Source of the DNA: CAZZNQ01 sp964655775
GTDB taxonomy: Bacteria; Planctomycetota; Brocadiia; SM23-32
Assembly: GCA_964655775.1 (NCBI GenBank)
Contig: CAZZNQ010000009.1
Span: forward strand, 1-64,000
DNA length: 64,000 nucleotides
Reading direction: 5' to 3'
This document shows, in pieces, positions 51,004 to 58,995 of the stretch. Within the stretch, counting starts at the first letter, position 1, and every line of letters begins with the position of its first letter. The translations under genes were made by a program, and so were the position numbers. The notes under the pieces are model-generated. The model was not told where the DNA came from. It ran no database searches and saw only the letters and a list, made by a program, of their open reading frames with translations.

Positions 51004-51561
51004 TCAGATCAGACTGCGCCCAAGCTCGCGGGCTCTGGATACTGCCGGATGGTCGCCGTCCATCGGCTCACGCGAGGAACAGCCGGCGACCGTGAGCCCG
51101 CCGACGCACTCGATGCCCCAGTAGCCGTGGAGGCGGCCTTTCAGCCAGTCCAGAACGGAATCGTACGCGTGCTCGCCCGACGCGCCGTAGGTGATGCAGA
51201 CGACGGCCTTCGCCGCCTTGTTCGGGTAGCTGTTCTCCATGTCCGGGCCGATGTAGCAGTAGAGCCGGTCGAGGAACGCTTTCATCTGGGCGGTCACGTG
51301 GTCCAGGTAGATTGGAGTGCCCAGCACGAGGACGTCCGTGTCGGCCGCTCGGTCGTAGAAGCGCTGCATGTCGTCGTTGACGGCACAGAAGCCGACCCGG
51401 TTGCAGATCTGGCAGCCGATGCACCCGTACAGGTTCATGGTCGCGAGGTTGAGGATGTCCGTTTCCGCACCACCTGCGGCGGCTCCTTCCAGGACGGCGC
51501 CAACGAGCATCGCCGTGTTGCCCTCGCTCCGGCCGCTGCCGTTGATCCCCAGTGCCTTCAC
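51004..51561 (-). CDS. iron-sulfur flavoprotein / NADPH-dependent FMN reductase family
   Basis: 185 residues. GSGRSEGNTAMLV is the FMN loop. The compact cysteine motif C-I-G-C-Q-I-C-N-R-V-G-F-C (CX2CX2CX5C) is typical of archaeal-type iron-sulfur flavoproteins carrying a 4Fe-4S cluster. VLGTPIYLDHVTAQMKAFLDR is the second FMN contact. It likely passes electrons in an anaerobic or detoxifying step. The GTG start has GGGGG 6 nt upstream. It lies 34 nt downstream of the kinase gene. Confidence 0.9.
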   Translation of the reverse strand: MKALGINGSGRSEGNTAMLVGAVLEGAAAGGAETDILNLATMNLYGCIGCQICNRVGFCAVNDDMQRFYDRAADTDVLVLGTPIYLDHVTAQMKAFLDRLYCYIGPDMENSYPNKAAKAVVCITYGASGEHAYDSVLDWLKGRLHGYWGIECVGGLTVAGCSSREPMDGDHPAVSRARELGRSLI

Positions 51562-51595
51562 GGATGCCCCCGTTTCCTTCGCTGCCGCGTCACGG

Positions 51596-52807
51596 TCACC
51601 CGCTTGCGATGATGACGATGAGGACTATGGCGAGTATCGTAAGTACTATGCCTGCCACCACGGCGGCGATCAGCCCCGCGTTCGATTTCTGATGCGACCG
51701 CCTGCTTTTCGGCATCACAGCCGTTTCCATGTCCTGGCCGGGCGGCGGTTGGTAGGCGGCCAGATCCTCGGGGCCGAAGAGCGCGAGCGAAGAGCTTGCC
51801 TGGGGGGCGGCACCGGGCTCCGGATCGGCATCGGCGACGGTGTCTCTCTGGTTCGAGACATCCACCTCGAGGCCGTCGCTCAGGTCCAGGTCGGCCAGGA
51901 TGCTGCGCAGCTCGCGCTCATCTGCCGCCGAAGGGCCTGCGGGATTGAAACCCGCCGCCGAGATCGGATTCCCGTCCAGCAGGTTCTGTAGATCCTCTCC
52001 CAGAGTGGCGTAGTCCTGGTAGCGGTCCTCGGCGTTCTTCGCCATCATCTTGCCTATCACGTCCGTCAGTACGTCCGGAAGCGAAGGGCGGATCCGGGTC
52101 GGTGGAACCAGCCGGTCGGTCAGGTGCTTGGCGACCACGTCCATCGGGCCCTCTCCAGAGAAGGGCGGCTGTCCGGTGACCAGGTGATAGAACGTCGCGC
52201 CGAGGGAGTAGATGTCCGACCGCAGGTCGAGGCCGCTTGCGGAGCGTATCTGTTCCGGGCTCATGTAGCTGGGCGTGCCCACGGTGTGGAGTTCCTGCGT
52301 CAGTTCCACCACTCCCTTGACCGTCATCTTCGCCAGGCCCAGGTCGGTCACGCGCACGCGACCAGTGCTGTCGATCATCAGGTTGCTGGGCTTCACGTCG
52401 CGGTGGATCACGTCGCGGCTGGCCGCATAGCCCAGGCCCAGGGAAGACTGTCGCACGATCTCGACCGCTTCCTTCCAGTCCAGACCCTGGGGCTCCTCCT
52501 GCAGCTTTTCCAGGCAGTTCGGGCCGTCCACGTAGTCCATCACCATGTAGTGATAGCCCTGCTCGATGCCACAGTCTATCACGCGCACGATGTTCGGGTG
52601 GTCCAGCCGTGCGGCCATGCGCGCTTCCCGCAGAAAGCGTGCCGCGTAGCTCGGATTCTCGTCGGACAGCGGCTTGCGGAGCACCTTCACGGCAACCGGA
52701 ATGCTGAGGCCCTCATGCCGGGCCAGCAGCACCACCGCCGTGGCGCCTTTCCCCAAGTGCTTGACAACGAGACACTTGCCGAATTTTCGCGGTAGCTTTT
52801 CGGCCAT
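51596..52807 (-). CDS. PknB-type Ser/Thr protein kinase with C-terminal membrane anchor
   Basis: 403 residues. Kinase domain ~9-275: GKGATAVV loop, VAVK with Lys41, HRDVKPSN with catalytic Asp137, D-L-G (Asp155, in place of DFG), GTPSYMSPEQ activation segment and DLRSDIYSLG. An acidic linker (~280-370) leads to one membrane helix at the extreme C-terminus (LIAAVVAGIVLTILAIVLIVI), with almost nothing outside, so there is no extracellular sensor. It is the first gene of a unit with the Fe-S flavoprotein and alcohol dehydrogenase. Promoter at 52833-52861. Confidence 0.93.
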   Translation of the reverse strand: MAEKLPRKFGKCLVVKHLGKGATAVVLLARHEGLSIPVAVKVLRKPLSDENPSYAARFLREARMAARLDHPNIVRVIDCGIEQGYHYMVMDYVDGPNCLEKLQEEPQGLDWKEAVEIVRQSSLGLGYAASRDVIHRDVKPSNLMIDSTGRVRVTDLGLAKMTVKGVVELTQELHTVGTPSYMSPEQIRSASGLDLRSDIYSLGATFYHLVTGQPPFSGEGPMDVVAKHLTDRLVPPTRIRPSLPDVLTDVIGKMMAKNAEDRYQDYATLGEDLQNLLDGNPISAAGFNPAGPSAADERELRSILADLDLSDGLEVDVSNQRDTVADADPEPGAAPQASSSLALFGPEDLAAYQPPPGQDMETAVMPKSRRSHQKSNAGLIAAVVAGIVLTILAIVLIVIIASG

Positions 52808-52832
52808 TGGAACACTCCGTCAGAGCCGCAGT

Positions 52833-52861
52833 ATTATAGGGAAAGCCCTACCCCAAAACAA
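52833..52861 (-). promoter_or_regulatory. consensus-like sigma70 promoter of the kinase operon
   Basis: Minus strand: TTGTTT (52856-52861), 17-nt spacer, perfect TATAAT (52833-52838), 25 nt before the ATG at 52807. It sits in a locally AT-rich patch. Confidence 0.75.
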
Positions 52862-53092
52862 ACCCACTCTTTACGCTTGACGGCATTTGTGGCAATCACC
52901 GTTTAGCAGATCCATTTCCCCACTCTTCCGGGGAGCTAGCCTGTGCGACCCGCGAGAGTTGCCGCTGGGCCGCTGTCACGGAGCTCTTCGAGCCGTGCAG
53001 CAGTAGAACGAGGACCGCCCGCTGGTCAATCGGACCTCTGATGCGGGCGGCGAAGCGCTGTTGCAGACCCTGACTGCGGCGTTCGCGTGCTT

Positions 53093-53123
53093 TTGACAGT
53101 TGTCGACTGGGAGTGCATAGTAT
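53093..53123 (+). promoter_or_regulatory. possible promoter of the small exporter gene
   Basis: Perfect TTGACA (53093-53098) with TAGTAT (53118-53123) at a long 19-nt spacing, about 50 nt before ATG 53172. Confidence 0.4.
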
Positions 53124-53171
53124 CTATGTGGTGGTGCTTTCACCGCATGTTCAGGGGGCAGGCGGACGAGC

Positions 53172-53888
53172 ATGGATCCTGAGAGACGTCCATTCGATGA
53201 GCGGCAGAAGCCGCGCTGGCGGCGGCTGCTGGCTCTGCCCGAGGGGAAGACGCTACTGGCCGGGGTGATCGTCACGCTTCTCTATCTGACGGCGGTCGGG
53301 CTGACGGCCATCTGGTCGGGCGACCTGGCGCAAGGCCTGTGGGGTATGACCGGCGCCCACGTGCTTGGGGGGCGGGCGTTGGGGATGTCCTGGGGTTACG
53401 CGGAGGGGATGCCGCACTGGCTCGTGATGGTGGCCAGCATGACCATCGAGACCTTCCTGGTTCTGCTTTTCTATCCGCTCTTCGTGTTCTCGTACAACAA
53501 ACTCATCGTTATCGAGCAGTTGCGGGAGACCATGGAGCGCACTCACCGGGCGGCGGAGGCGCATCGGCAGAAGCTCCTCAAGTTCGGCGTACCGGGCCTG
53601 CTCTTGTTCGTGTGGTTCCCGTTCTGGCTGACGGGCCCGCTGGTCGGCTGCGTGATCGGATTCCTGATCGGTCTCCGCCCGCTCACCATACTGGCCGTCG
53701 TGCTCGCCGGCACCTACCTTGCCATTTTCTCCTGGGGGTTCGTACTCGAGCCGCTGAACCACTTTCTCATGGAGCGAGTGGGCTACTACGTTCCCTTCGT
53801 GCTGGTAGTGCTGGTGATTCTGGTGGCCGTCTCAATCCGCATTCGCTACGCTTTCGCGCACGAGCACGCCTCCGAGGCGAAGGATTAA
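53172..53888 (+). CDS. small multidrug export-type membrane protein
   Basis: 238 residues, about six predicted helices (LLAGVIVTLLYLTAVGLTAI; LVMVASMTIETFLVLLFYPLF; GVPGLLLFVWFPFWLTGPLVG; LTILAVVLAGTYLAIFSWGFV; YVPFVLVVLVILVAVSI). The GVPGLLLFVWFPFWLTGPLVG then GFLIGLRP block matches the Sm_multidrug_ex family, named for putative small multidrug exporters but functionally unproven. A cytoplasmic helix (about 120-140) links two halves. The TIM-barrel isomerase gene follows by 81 nt. Confidence 0.75.
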   Translation: MDPERRPFDERQKPRWRRLLALPEGKTLLAGVIVTLLYLTAVGLTAIWSGDLAQGLWGMTGAHVLGGRALGMSWGYAEGMPHWLVMVASMTIETFLVLLFYPLFVFSYNKLIVIEQLRETMERTHRAAEAHRQKLLKFGVPGLLLFVWFPFWLTGPLVGCVIGFLIGLRPLTILAVVLAGTYLAIFSWGFVLEPLNHFLMERVGYYVPFVLVVLVILVAVSIRIRYAFAHEHASEAKD

Positions 53889-53969
53889 GGGGCGGCGGCT
53901 TGCCCGCCCAGCGGCCATGCAGTATTCTCCCGGTGGTTCGAGTGCACTCAGGACGGAGGCGACCGGGCG

Positions 53970-54860
53970 ATGATGAAAACAACGCTTTTCAGCGTAAGCT
54001 ATGCCGGGCTCTGGGGCCAGCACGCCCTCGATGTCACGGATTTCATCCGGAAGGCGGCGGAGATCGGCTACGACGCTGTGGAACTGATGGGCAAGCGCCC
54101 GCACCTCTCGCCGTTGGACGCGACCGACGATTACCTTGACGAGGTTCGCGAGGCGGCGACCGAATGCGGCGTGGAGGTGGCGACCATCGCCGGCTATACC
54201 GACTTCACCTCCGGCAAATCGTCGGCCGAGGTGCCGTTCGTGGAGATGCAGGTGGACTACGTGCGGCGGCTGGCCGAGATGGGGCAGGCGCTGGGCGCGA
54301 AGAACATCCGCATCTTCACCGGCTACACCACCGACGAGACGGCGTATGGGCCGGACTGGCGCGTCTGCGTCGCCGCCGTGCGCGAATGCGCGGAGGTCGC
54401 CCAGCCGTACGGACTCAAAGTCGGCGTGCAGAACCACCACGACGTCGCCGTCGGATTCGGGAGCTACGTCGAGTTCCTTGACGAGGTCGACCACCCGAAC
54501 TGCGCGGCGATGTACGATCCCTGGTCGGCGGCCCTACAGGGCTACGATTTGTATGAATGCGCCCGGGCGTTGGCGCCCCGTATGGTGCACACGACGTTGG
54601 CCGACTACGTGCGGCAGAAGCGGTTCGCTTACATGCCGGGTCTGGTGAACTACCGGCCGCTCCCGGAGATGGTGAGAGCCGTCCCGCTGGGAGAGGGCTT
54701 CATCGACCAGGGAGCTTTCCTGCGGGGCCTTAAGGATGGCGGGTTCTCCGGTTATGTGGCCTACGAGATGTGCTCGCCGCTTCGCGGCGGGGGCAGCGAG
54801 GAGAATCTGGACCGTTGCGCCTCGGCGAGCCTTGCGAAGATCCGCGAACTCACGGAGTGA
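53970..54860 (+). CDS. sugar phosphate isomerase/epimerase (xylose-isomerase-like TIM barrel)
   Basis: 296 residues. AAEIGYDAVELMG, VATIAGYTDF, NIRIFTGYT and VGVQNHHDVAVG are successive barrel strands carrying acidic and His metal ligands. PNCAAMYDPWSA and VAYEMCSPLRGGG complete the IolE/IolI/tagatose-epimerase-like pattern. It would isomerise or epimerise a sugar or polyol. Tandem ATGs at 53970/53973 follow GGAGG. The GspF-like gene starts 23 nt after its stop. Confidence 0.88.
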   Translation: MMKTTLFSVSYAGLWGQHALDVTDFIRKAAEIGYDAVELMGKRPHLSPLDATDDYLDEVREAATECGVEVATIAGYTDFTSGKSSAEVPFVEMQVDYVRRLAEMGQALGAKNIRIFTGYTTDETAYGPDWRVCVAAVRECAEVAQPYGLKVGVQNHHDVAVGFGSYVEFLDEVDHPNCAAMYDPWSAALQGYDLYECARALAPRMVHTTLADYVRQKRFAYMPGLVNYRPLPEMVRAVPLGEGFIDQGAFLRGLKDGGFSGYVAYEMCSPLRGGGSEENLDRCASASLAKIRELTE

Positions 54861-54883
54861 GAGTCACAGGGATCGGGGTGAAC

Positions 54884-55873
54884 ATGGGCCTGTTCGGCTT
54901 GCCCGCAAAACGCATGGCGTGGCTCTGCCGCACTTTCAGCACCATGGCGGAAGCGGGCCTTCCCACGACGCGCGTGCTGGACGTGCTGGCCCAGCAGGTA
55001 CCGGGCGCGCGGCTGGCCAGTGGGCTCAGGCGCGCGCGCCAGGCCGTGGACGCTGGCGCTACGCTGGCCGAAGCGCTTGAGCGCCAGCACCTTTTCCCGC
55101 GGCTCTTCCTCCAGCTTGTCGAGGTGGGCGAGGCCAGCGGCACGTTGGAACGCGCTACGGCCGAACTGGCGAGGTATTACGAGCTGCAGCAGCGGCTCTG
55201 GCACACGTTCCTCTCGCGAATCGCGCTGCCCGCCACGCAGTACGTTGTGGCGGTGGCCGTCATCGCCTTCGCTACCTATGTCATTAACTGGATCGGCGGC
55301 AGCCCCGGCGGTGCGGCGCCGATCCTGATGCTGGGATACGGGACCCCTGTGGCACTGGTCTGTGCGTATGTCTTCCTCGTGCGCCCCTTGGGGGGCACGC
55401 GCATAGCCCATGAGGTCCTGCTGCGTCTTCCCGTCGTCTCGGGGGTGGTTCGTTCGCTGGCGTTGGCGCGGTTCAGCCTGGTGATGTACCTGACGTTCGA
55501 GGCCGGCGTGCCGGTCAAGCAGGCGCTGACGCAGGCGTTCGAGGCAACGAACAACGGCGCCTTCGAGGCGCGCGGGATGTCGGCTGTGGAGGCCATAGAC
55601 CGGCGGAAGACGCTGACGGAGGCGTTGCACGAGACAGGTCTGTTTCCCCGCGAGTATATGGATGTGGTAGAGATAGCCGAGGAGTCCGGCAAGCTGTCCG
55701 ACCGGTTCGAGTGGCTGGCGGACCACCACGCCGAACGCGCGGAGTTCGCCCTGGGCCTGCTCATGGGAGCGCTGGCCAAGGCGATCTGGGTTGTGGTGGC
55801 CATCTTCATCATCATCTTCATTGTGCGGTTCTTCAGCATGTACGCCGGCGCCATCGAGGGTGCCGTGGGTTGA
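54884..55873 (+). CDS. type II secretion/type IV pilus GspF-like inner-membrane protein
   Basis: About 329 residues. Two GspF repeats: the first with FSTMAEAGLPTTRVLDVLAQQ and LVEVGEASGTLERA, the second with RFSLVMYLTFEAGVPVKQAL and VVEIAEESGKLSDRF. Membrane helices flank each repeat, with the last at the C-terminus (IWVVVAIFIIIFIVRFF). GspF/PilC assembles pseudopilus platforms. No GspE, GspG or prepilin gene is adjacent. ATG 54884 is the likely start; GTG 54878 is an alternative. Co-transcription with the isomerase gene is likely from the 23-nt gap. Confidence 0.88.
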   Translation: MGLFGLPAKRMAWLCRTFSTMAEAGLPTTRVLDVLAQQVPGARLASGLRRARQAVDAGATLAEALERQHLFPRLFLQLVEVGEASGTLERATAELARYYELQQRLWHTFLSRIALPATQYVVAVAVIAFATYVINWIGGSPGGAAPILMLGYGTPVALVCAYVFLVRPLGGTRIAHEVLLRLPVVSGVVRSLALARFSLVMYLTFEAGVPVKQALTQAFEATNNGAFEARGMSAVEAIDRRKTLTEALHETGLFPREYMDVVEIAEESGKLSDRFEWLADHHAERAEFALGLLMGALAKAIWVVVAIFIIIFIVRFFSMYAGAIEGAVG

Positions 55874-55997
55874 GTGTCGCGGCCGACGATACCTTGCGCC
55901 ACCCGCCCGATGCAGGTAACCTATCCGGTCTAAACGAACGGGCGGGGGGCGACCTCCGCCCGGTTGCTACCGCGGGCAGACAGGGTTGGCATCCAAG

Positions 55998-56885
55998 ATG
56001 ATCGTAACGAAGAACATACTTGATCTGATCGGCAACACGCCCGTTATCCGGCTGGCCGGGGAGAGGGTGTACGCGAAGGCGGAATTCCTGAACCCCGGAG
56101 GCAGCATCAAGGACCGCGTGGCAGTGGCCATGATCGAGGGGGCCGAGCGCGACGGCCGCCTCAAGCCGGGCTACACCATCGTGGAGCCCAGCAGTGGCAA
56201 CACGGGCATCGGGGTGGCCCTGGTGGGGCGGCTGAAGGGCTATCGGGTGCGAATCGTGATGCCCGAAGGCATGAGCGAAGAGCGCAAGAAGCTCATCCGC
56301 GCACTGGGGGGCGAGCTGGTTCTCACGCCCGACGACGAAGGGATCGCGGGGGCCGTCGGCCGGGCGCGCGAGATCGCCGAGGCCGCTGACGTCTTCATGC
56401 CGCAGCAGTTCGAGAACCCCGATAACCCGCGCTGCCACTACGAGACAACCGCGTCCGAGATCTGGCAGCAGATGGACGGCGATATCGCCTGCTTCGTCGC
56501 CGGCGTCGGCAGCGGAGGGACGCTCCAGGGCGTGGGCGCCTTCATCAAGGAGCGCCGACCGCACACTCTGATCGTCGCCGTCGAGCCGCGCAACGTCTCG
56601 GCCCTGTTGGGGCACGAGCCCGGCCTGCACCAGATCCAGGGCATCGGCGACGGCTTCGTGCCGGACGTGCTCGACGTGGAGATGGTGGACCGCGTCGTCG
56701 AGGTCAGTGACGACGATGCAATAGAGACGACCCGGCAGCTAGGCCGCGACCACGGATTGCTGGTTGGCATCTCGTCGGGAGCTAATGTCTGGGCGGCGCG
56801 CCGGCTTGCCGAATCGGTGGAGGGCAACATCGTTACCGTGCTGCCCGATCGCGCCGAACGCTACTTCAGCACCGCCTTGCTCTGA
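55998..56885 (+). CDS. cysK: cysteine synthase (O-acetylserine sulfhydrylase)
   Basis: 295 residues, PLP-dependent. GGSIKDR holds the PLP lysine (near 38), SSGNTG the substrate loop, VGSGGT the phosphate cup, and GISSGAN the C-terminal block. It makes cysteine from O-acetylserine and sulfide; a cystathionine-synthase or phosphoserine variant cannot be excluded. ATG 55998 is chosen over TTG 55986 because IVTKNILDLIGNTPV is the family start. No strong ribosome site is visible. 124 nt separate it from the GspF-like gene. Confidence 0.9.
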   Translation: MIVTKNILDLIGNTPVIRLAGERVYAKAEFLNPGGSIKDRVAVAMIEGAERDGRLKPGYTIVEPSSGNTGIGVALVGRLKGYRVRIVMPEGMSEERKKLIRALGGELVLTPDDEGIAGAVGRAREIAEAADVFMPQQFENPDNPRCHYETTASEIWQQMDGDIACFVAGVGSGGTLQGVGAFIKERRPHTLIVAVEPRNVSALLGHEPGLHQIQGIGDGFVPDVLDVEMVDRVVEVSDDDAIETTRQLGRDHGLLVGISSGANVWAARRLAESVEGNIVTVLPDRAERYFSTALL

Positions 56886-56907
56886 ACGGACCGCACGCGG
56901 GCGTGCT

Positions 56908-56936
56908 TTGCCCGCCGACACGGTCGCTGTTATACT
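56908..56936 (+). promoter_or_regulatory. sigma70-like promoter of the UroD-like/lyase/G6PDH operon
   Basis: TTGCCC (56908-56913), 17-nt spacer, TATACT (56931-56936), about 83 nt before ATG 57020. Confidence 0.55.
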
Positions 56937-57019
56937 CGCCTTGAGGGACTCGCTTCCAGGCACACTGCTGCAACGGCGAGTGTCCGGCGAGAACGGATCA
57001 GCATCGAGGGCGCCCGCTG

Positions 57020-58006
57020 ATGAGCCTTTCCGAGCCGAACATCGATCGCCTGTTGGCCGCGTTGCATCACGAGAAGGCGGACCGCGTGCCCAACCTGGAA
57101 GCCACCATCAATCCCCCGGCTTGTTCGCATCTGCTGGGACGACAGGTCGACCAGGGGCTCTGGGGGCTGCCGCCCGAAGACGCGGTGCGCATCGCTCAGC
57201 GCGCCGGGCAAGATACGGTATACTGCTCCCTGACGTGGGGCGTCGACCAGGCGTCGGTGCTCTCTCCGGCCGACGTCGAAGCCATAGAGCCGCCCGACCC
57301 GCAACTGGCCCGCCGGAAGCTCCAGACTTACCTGGACGCGGTCGAGGGCACCGGCGTGGGCGTATGCGCCCGCATCAGCGCCGGCCTCACGCTTGCCTAC
57401 ATGGCAATAGGACCGGTGCCGATCCAGTCCTTCATGCTGGAGCTATACGACCGCCCCGGGATGGTCCAGCGGCTCATGGATCTTTTCGTCGACTACCACG
57501 TTGCGCTGATCGACGCCATACGCGATATGCCCTTCCATCTCTACTACATCGGCGACGACGTCTCATCCACTCAAGGGTCGCTCATCAGCCCGGCGCACGT
57601 TGAACGGCTCTGGGCGCCGCGCACGGAACGGCTCGTTCGGGTGGCCCTGGAGACGGACCGTCCCGTCATCTTCCATTGCTGCGGCATGGTCACGCCGATC
57701 CTGCCCTATCTGGTGCGGTGGGGCGTCAACGCCGTTCACCCCATTCAGCCCGTCGCGAACGACATCTATGCGATTCACGAGGAGTACGGAGAGGCCATCA
57801 CCTTGATCGGCAACATGGACGTGGCCGGCGTGCTCTCATTCGGCACTCCGAGAGAAGTACGCGAGGATACGCGCCTGCACATCGAGCGTTTGGCCGGCGC
57901 CGGAGGCTACGTCGTTTGCTCCAGCCACTCGATTATCGATTCCGTGCCGCCCGAGAACTACCTCGCGATGGTGGCCGCGGCAAGGGAGTTTGGCGCATAC
58001 AACTGA
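57020..58006 (+). CDS. uroporphyrinogen decarboxylase-family protein 3
   Basis: 328 residues. F-H-C-C-G-M (near 217) is the metal-ligand region of methyltransferase-like UroD proteins. LIGNMDVAGVLSFGTPREV and GGYVVCSSHSIIDSVPPENY, read as two blocks, end the barrel. HLYYIGDDVSSTQG is the substrate-face loop. The HemE Arg-rich N-terminus is missing. First gene of an operon with a NanA/DapA-like lyase (32-nt gap) and G6PDH (39-nt gap), so it may act on a sugar-derived or one-carbon substrate (inference). Confidence 0.87.
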   Translation: MSLSEPNIDRLLAALHHEKADRVPNLEATINPPACSHLLGRQVDQGLWGLPPEDAVRIAQRAGQDTVYCSLTWGVDQASVLSPADVEAIEPPDPQLARRKLQTYLDAVEGTGVGVCARISAGLTLAYMAIGPVPIQSFMLELYDRPGMVQRLMDLFVDYHVALIDAIRDMPFHLYYIGDDVSSTQGSLISPAHVERLWAPRTERLVRVALETDRPVIFHCCGMVTPILPYLVRWGVNAVHPIQPVANDIYAIHEEYGEAITLIGNMDVAGVLSFGTPREVREDTRLHIERLAGAGGYVVCSSHSIIDSVPPENYLAMVAAAREFGAYN

Positions 58007-58038
58007 GAGAGAGGTAGCCCTTCGGGAGCAAGAGAGAG

Positions 58039-58956
58039 ATGACCGAACACTTCACCGGCCTGATCGCGCCGCCCTTCACCCCCATGCTGGCGGACGGTGC
58101 CGTCGATCTCGCCGGCATCGGAAAGCACGCCGCCTCGCTGTCTGCCAACGGGGTCGACGGCCTCTTCCTCTGCGGGTCGACCGGCGAGAGCATGTCGCTC
58201 TCCGTTGGCGAGCGGCTGGAGGTCGTTGCGCACTGGAAGCAAGTTGTGGGGGATGCCGTGCCCGTGATCGTGCACGTCGGTCACACCTGCGTGGAAGACG
58301 CGCGCCTGATGGCCGAGCACGCCCAGTCCGTCGGGACCGATGCCGTTGCCGCGATGGGGCCGTGCTTCTTCAAACCGGCCTGCGTGGCGGACCTGGTCGA
58401 GTTCTGTGCCGCAGTGGCCGCAGCGGCGCCCGACCTACCTTTCTACTACTATAACATCCCGCAGAGAACGGGCGTGCAGGCGGACATGGTGGAGTTCCTG
58501 CGCCTGGGACTGGATCGAATCCCAACGCTCGCCGGCATCAAGTATAGTGTGCCGAACCTGACCGAACTGGGTCGGTGCATGGCCTTCCAGAACGGGCGGT
58601 TCAATATACTCTACGGCTGCGACGACGTGCTGCTTTCCGGCTGGGCGTTCGGCGCTCGGGGCAGCATCGGCACGCTGTTCAACTTCGCGGCACCGGTGTT
58701 CCGGGAGCTGGTGAGTGCCTTCGAAGCCGGCGAAGTCGAGCGGGCGCAGCAGTGCCAGCGCCGCGTGACGGAGTTGATGGGCGTGCTGGGGGGCCGGGGA
58801 TTAGGTGCCCTCAAGGCGATTATGAAGATGATAGGCGTTGACTGCGGTCCGCCCCGCCTGCCTCTGCGCGAGCTGTTGCCGGACGAGTACAGTGCGCTTG
58901 AGTCGGAACTTGGGGCGATCGGTTTCTTCGATTACTGCTCTCGCTCAGGCGTCTGA
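58039..58956 (+). CDS. DapA/N-acetylneuraminate lyase-family aldolase
   Basis: 305 residues, class I aldolase barrel. LCGSTGES is the carboxylate loop, FYYYNIPQRTG the catalytic Tyr strand, and GIKYS holds the Schiff-base Lys (near 173). The YYNIPxxTG version leans toward N-acetylneuraminate lyase or sugar-acid aldolases rather than dihydrodipicolinate synthase. Its operon position between UroD-like and G6PDH genes supports sugar metabolism. GAGAGAG precedes the ATG. Confidence 0.88.
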   Translation: MTEHFTGLIAPPFTPMLADGAVDLAGIGKHAASLSANGVDGLFLCGSTGESMSLSVGERLEVVAHWKQVVGDAVPVIVHVGHTCVEDARLMAEHAQSVGTDAVAAMGPCFFKPACVADLVEFCAAVAAAAPDLPFYYYNIPQRTGVQADMVEFLRLGLDRIPTLAGIKYSVPNLTELGRCMAFQNGRFNILYGCDDVLLSGWAFGARGSIGTLFNFAAPVFRELVSAFEAGEVERAQQCQRRVTELMGVLGGRGLGALKAIMKMIGVDCGPPRLPLRELLPDEYSALESELGAIGFFDYCSRSGV

Positions 58957-58995
58957 CCGCCTGGCATTGAGCGCAGCAGATATGGAGGGTGTCCC

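Larger units (their letters stand above)
52808..53171. other. 364-nt divergent promoter region
   Basis: Holds the strong kinase promoter (52833-52861, minus) and a weaker plus-strand promoter (53093-53123). The central part has no reading frame with a ribosome site and no recognised RNA. Confidence 0.6.
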
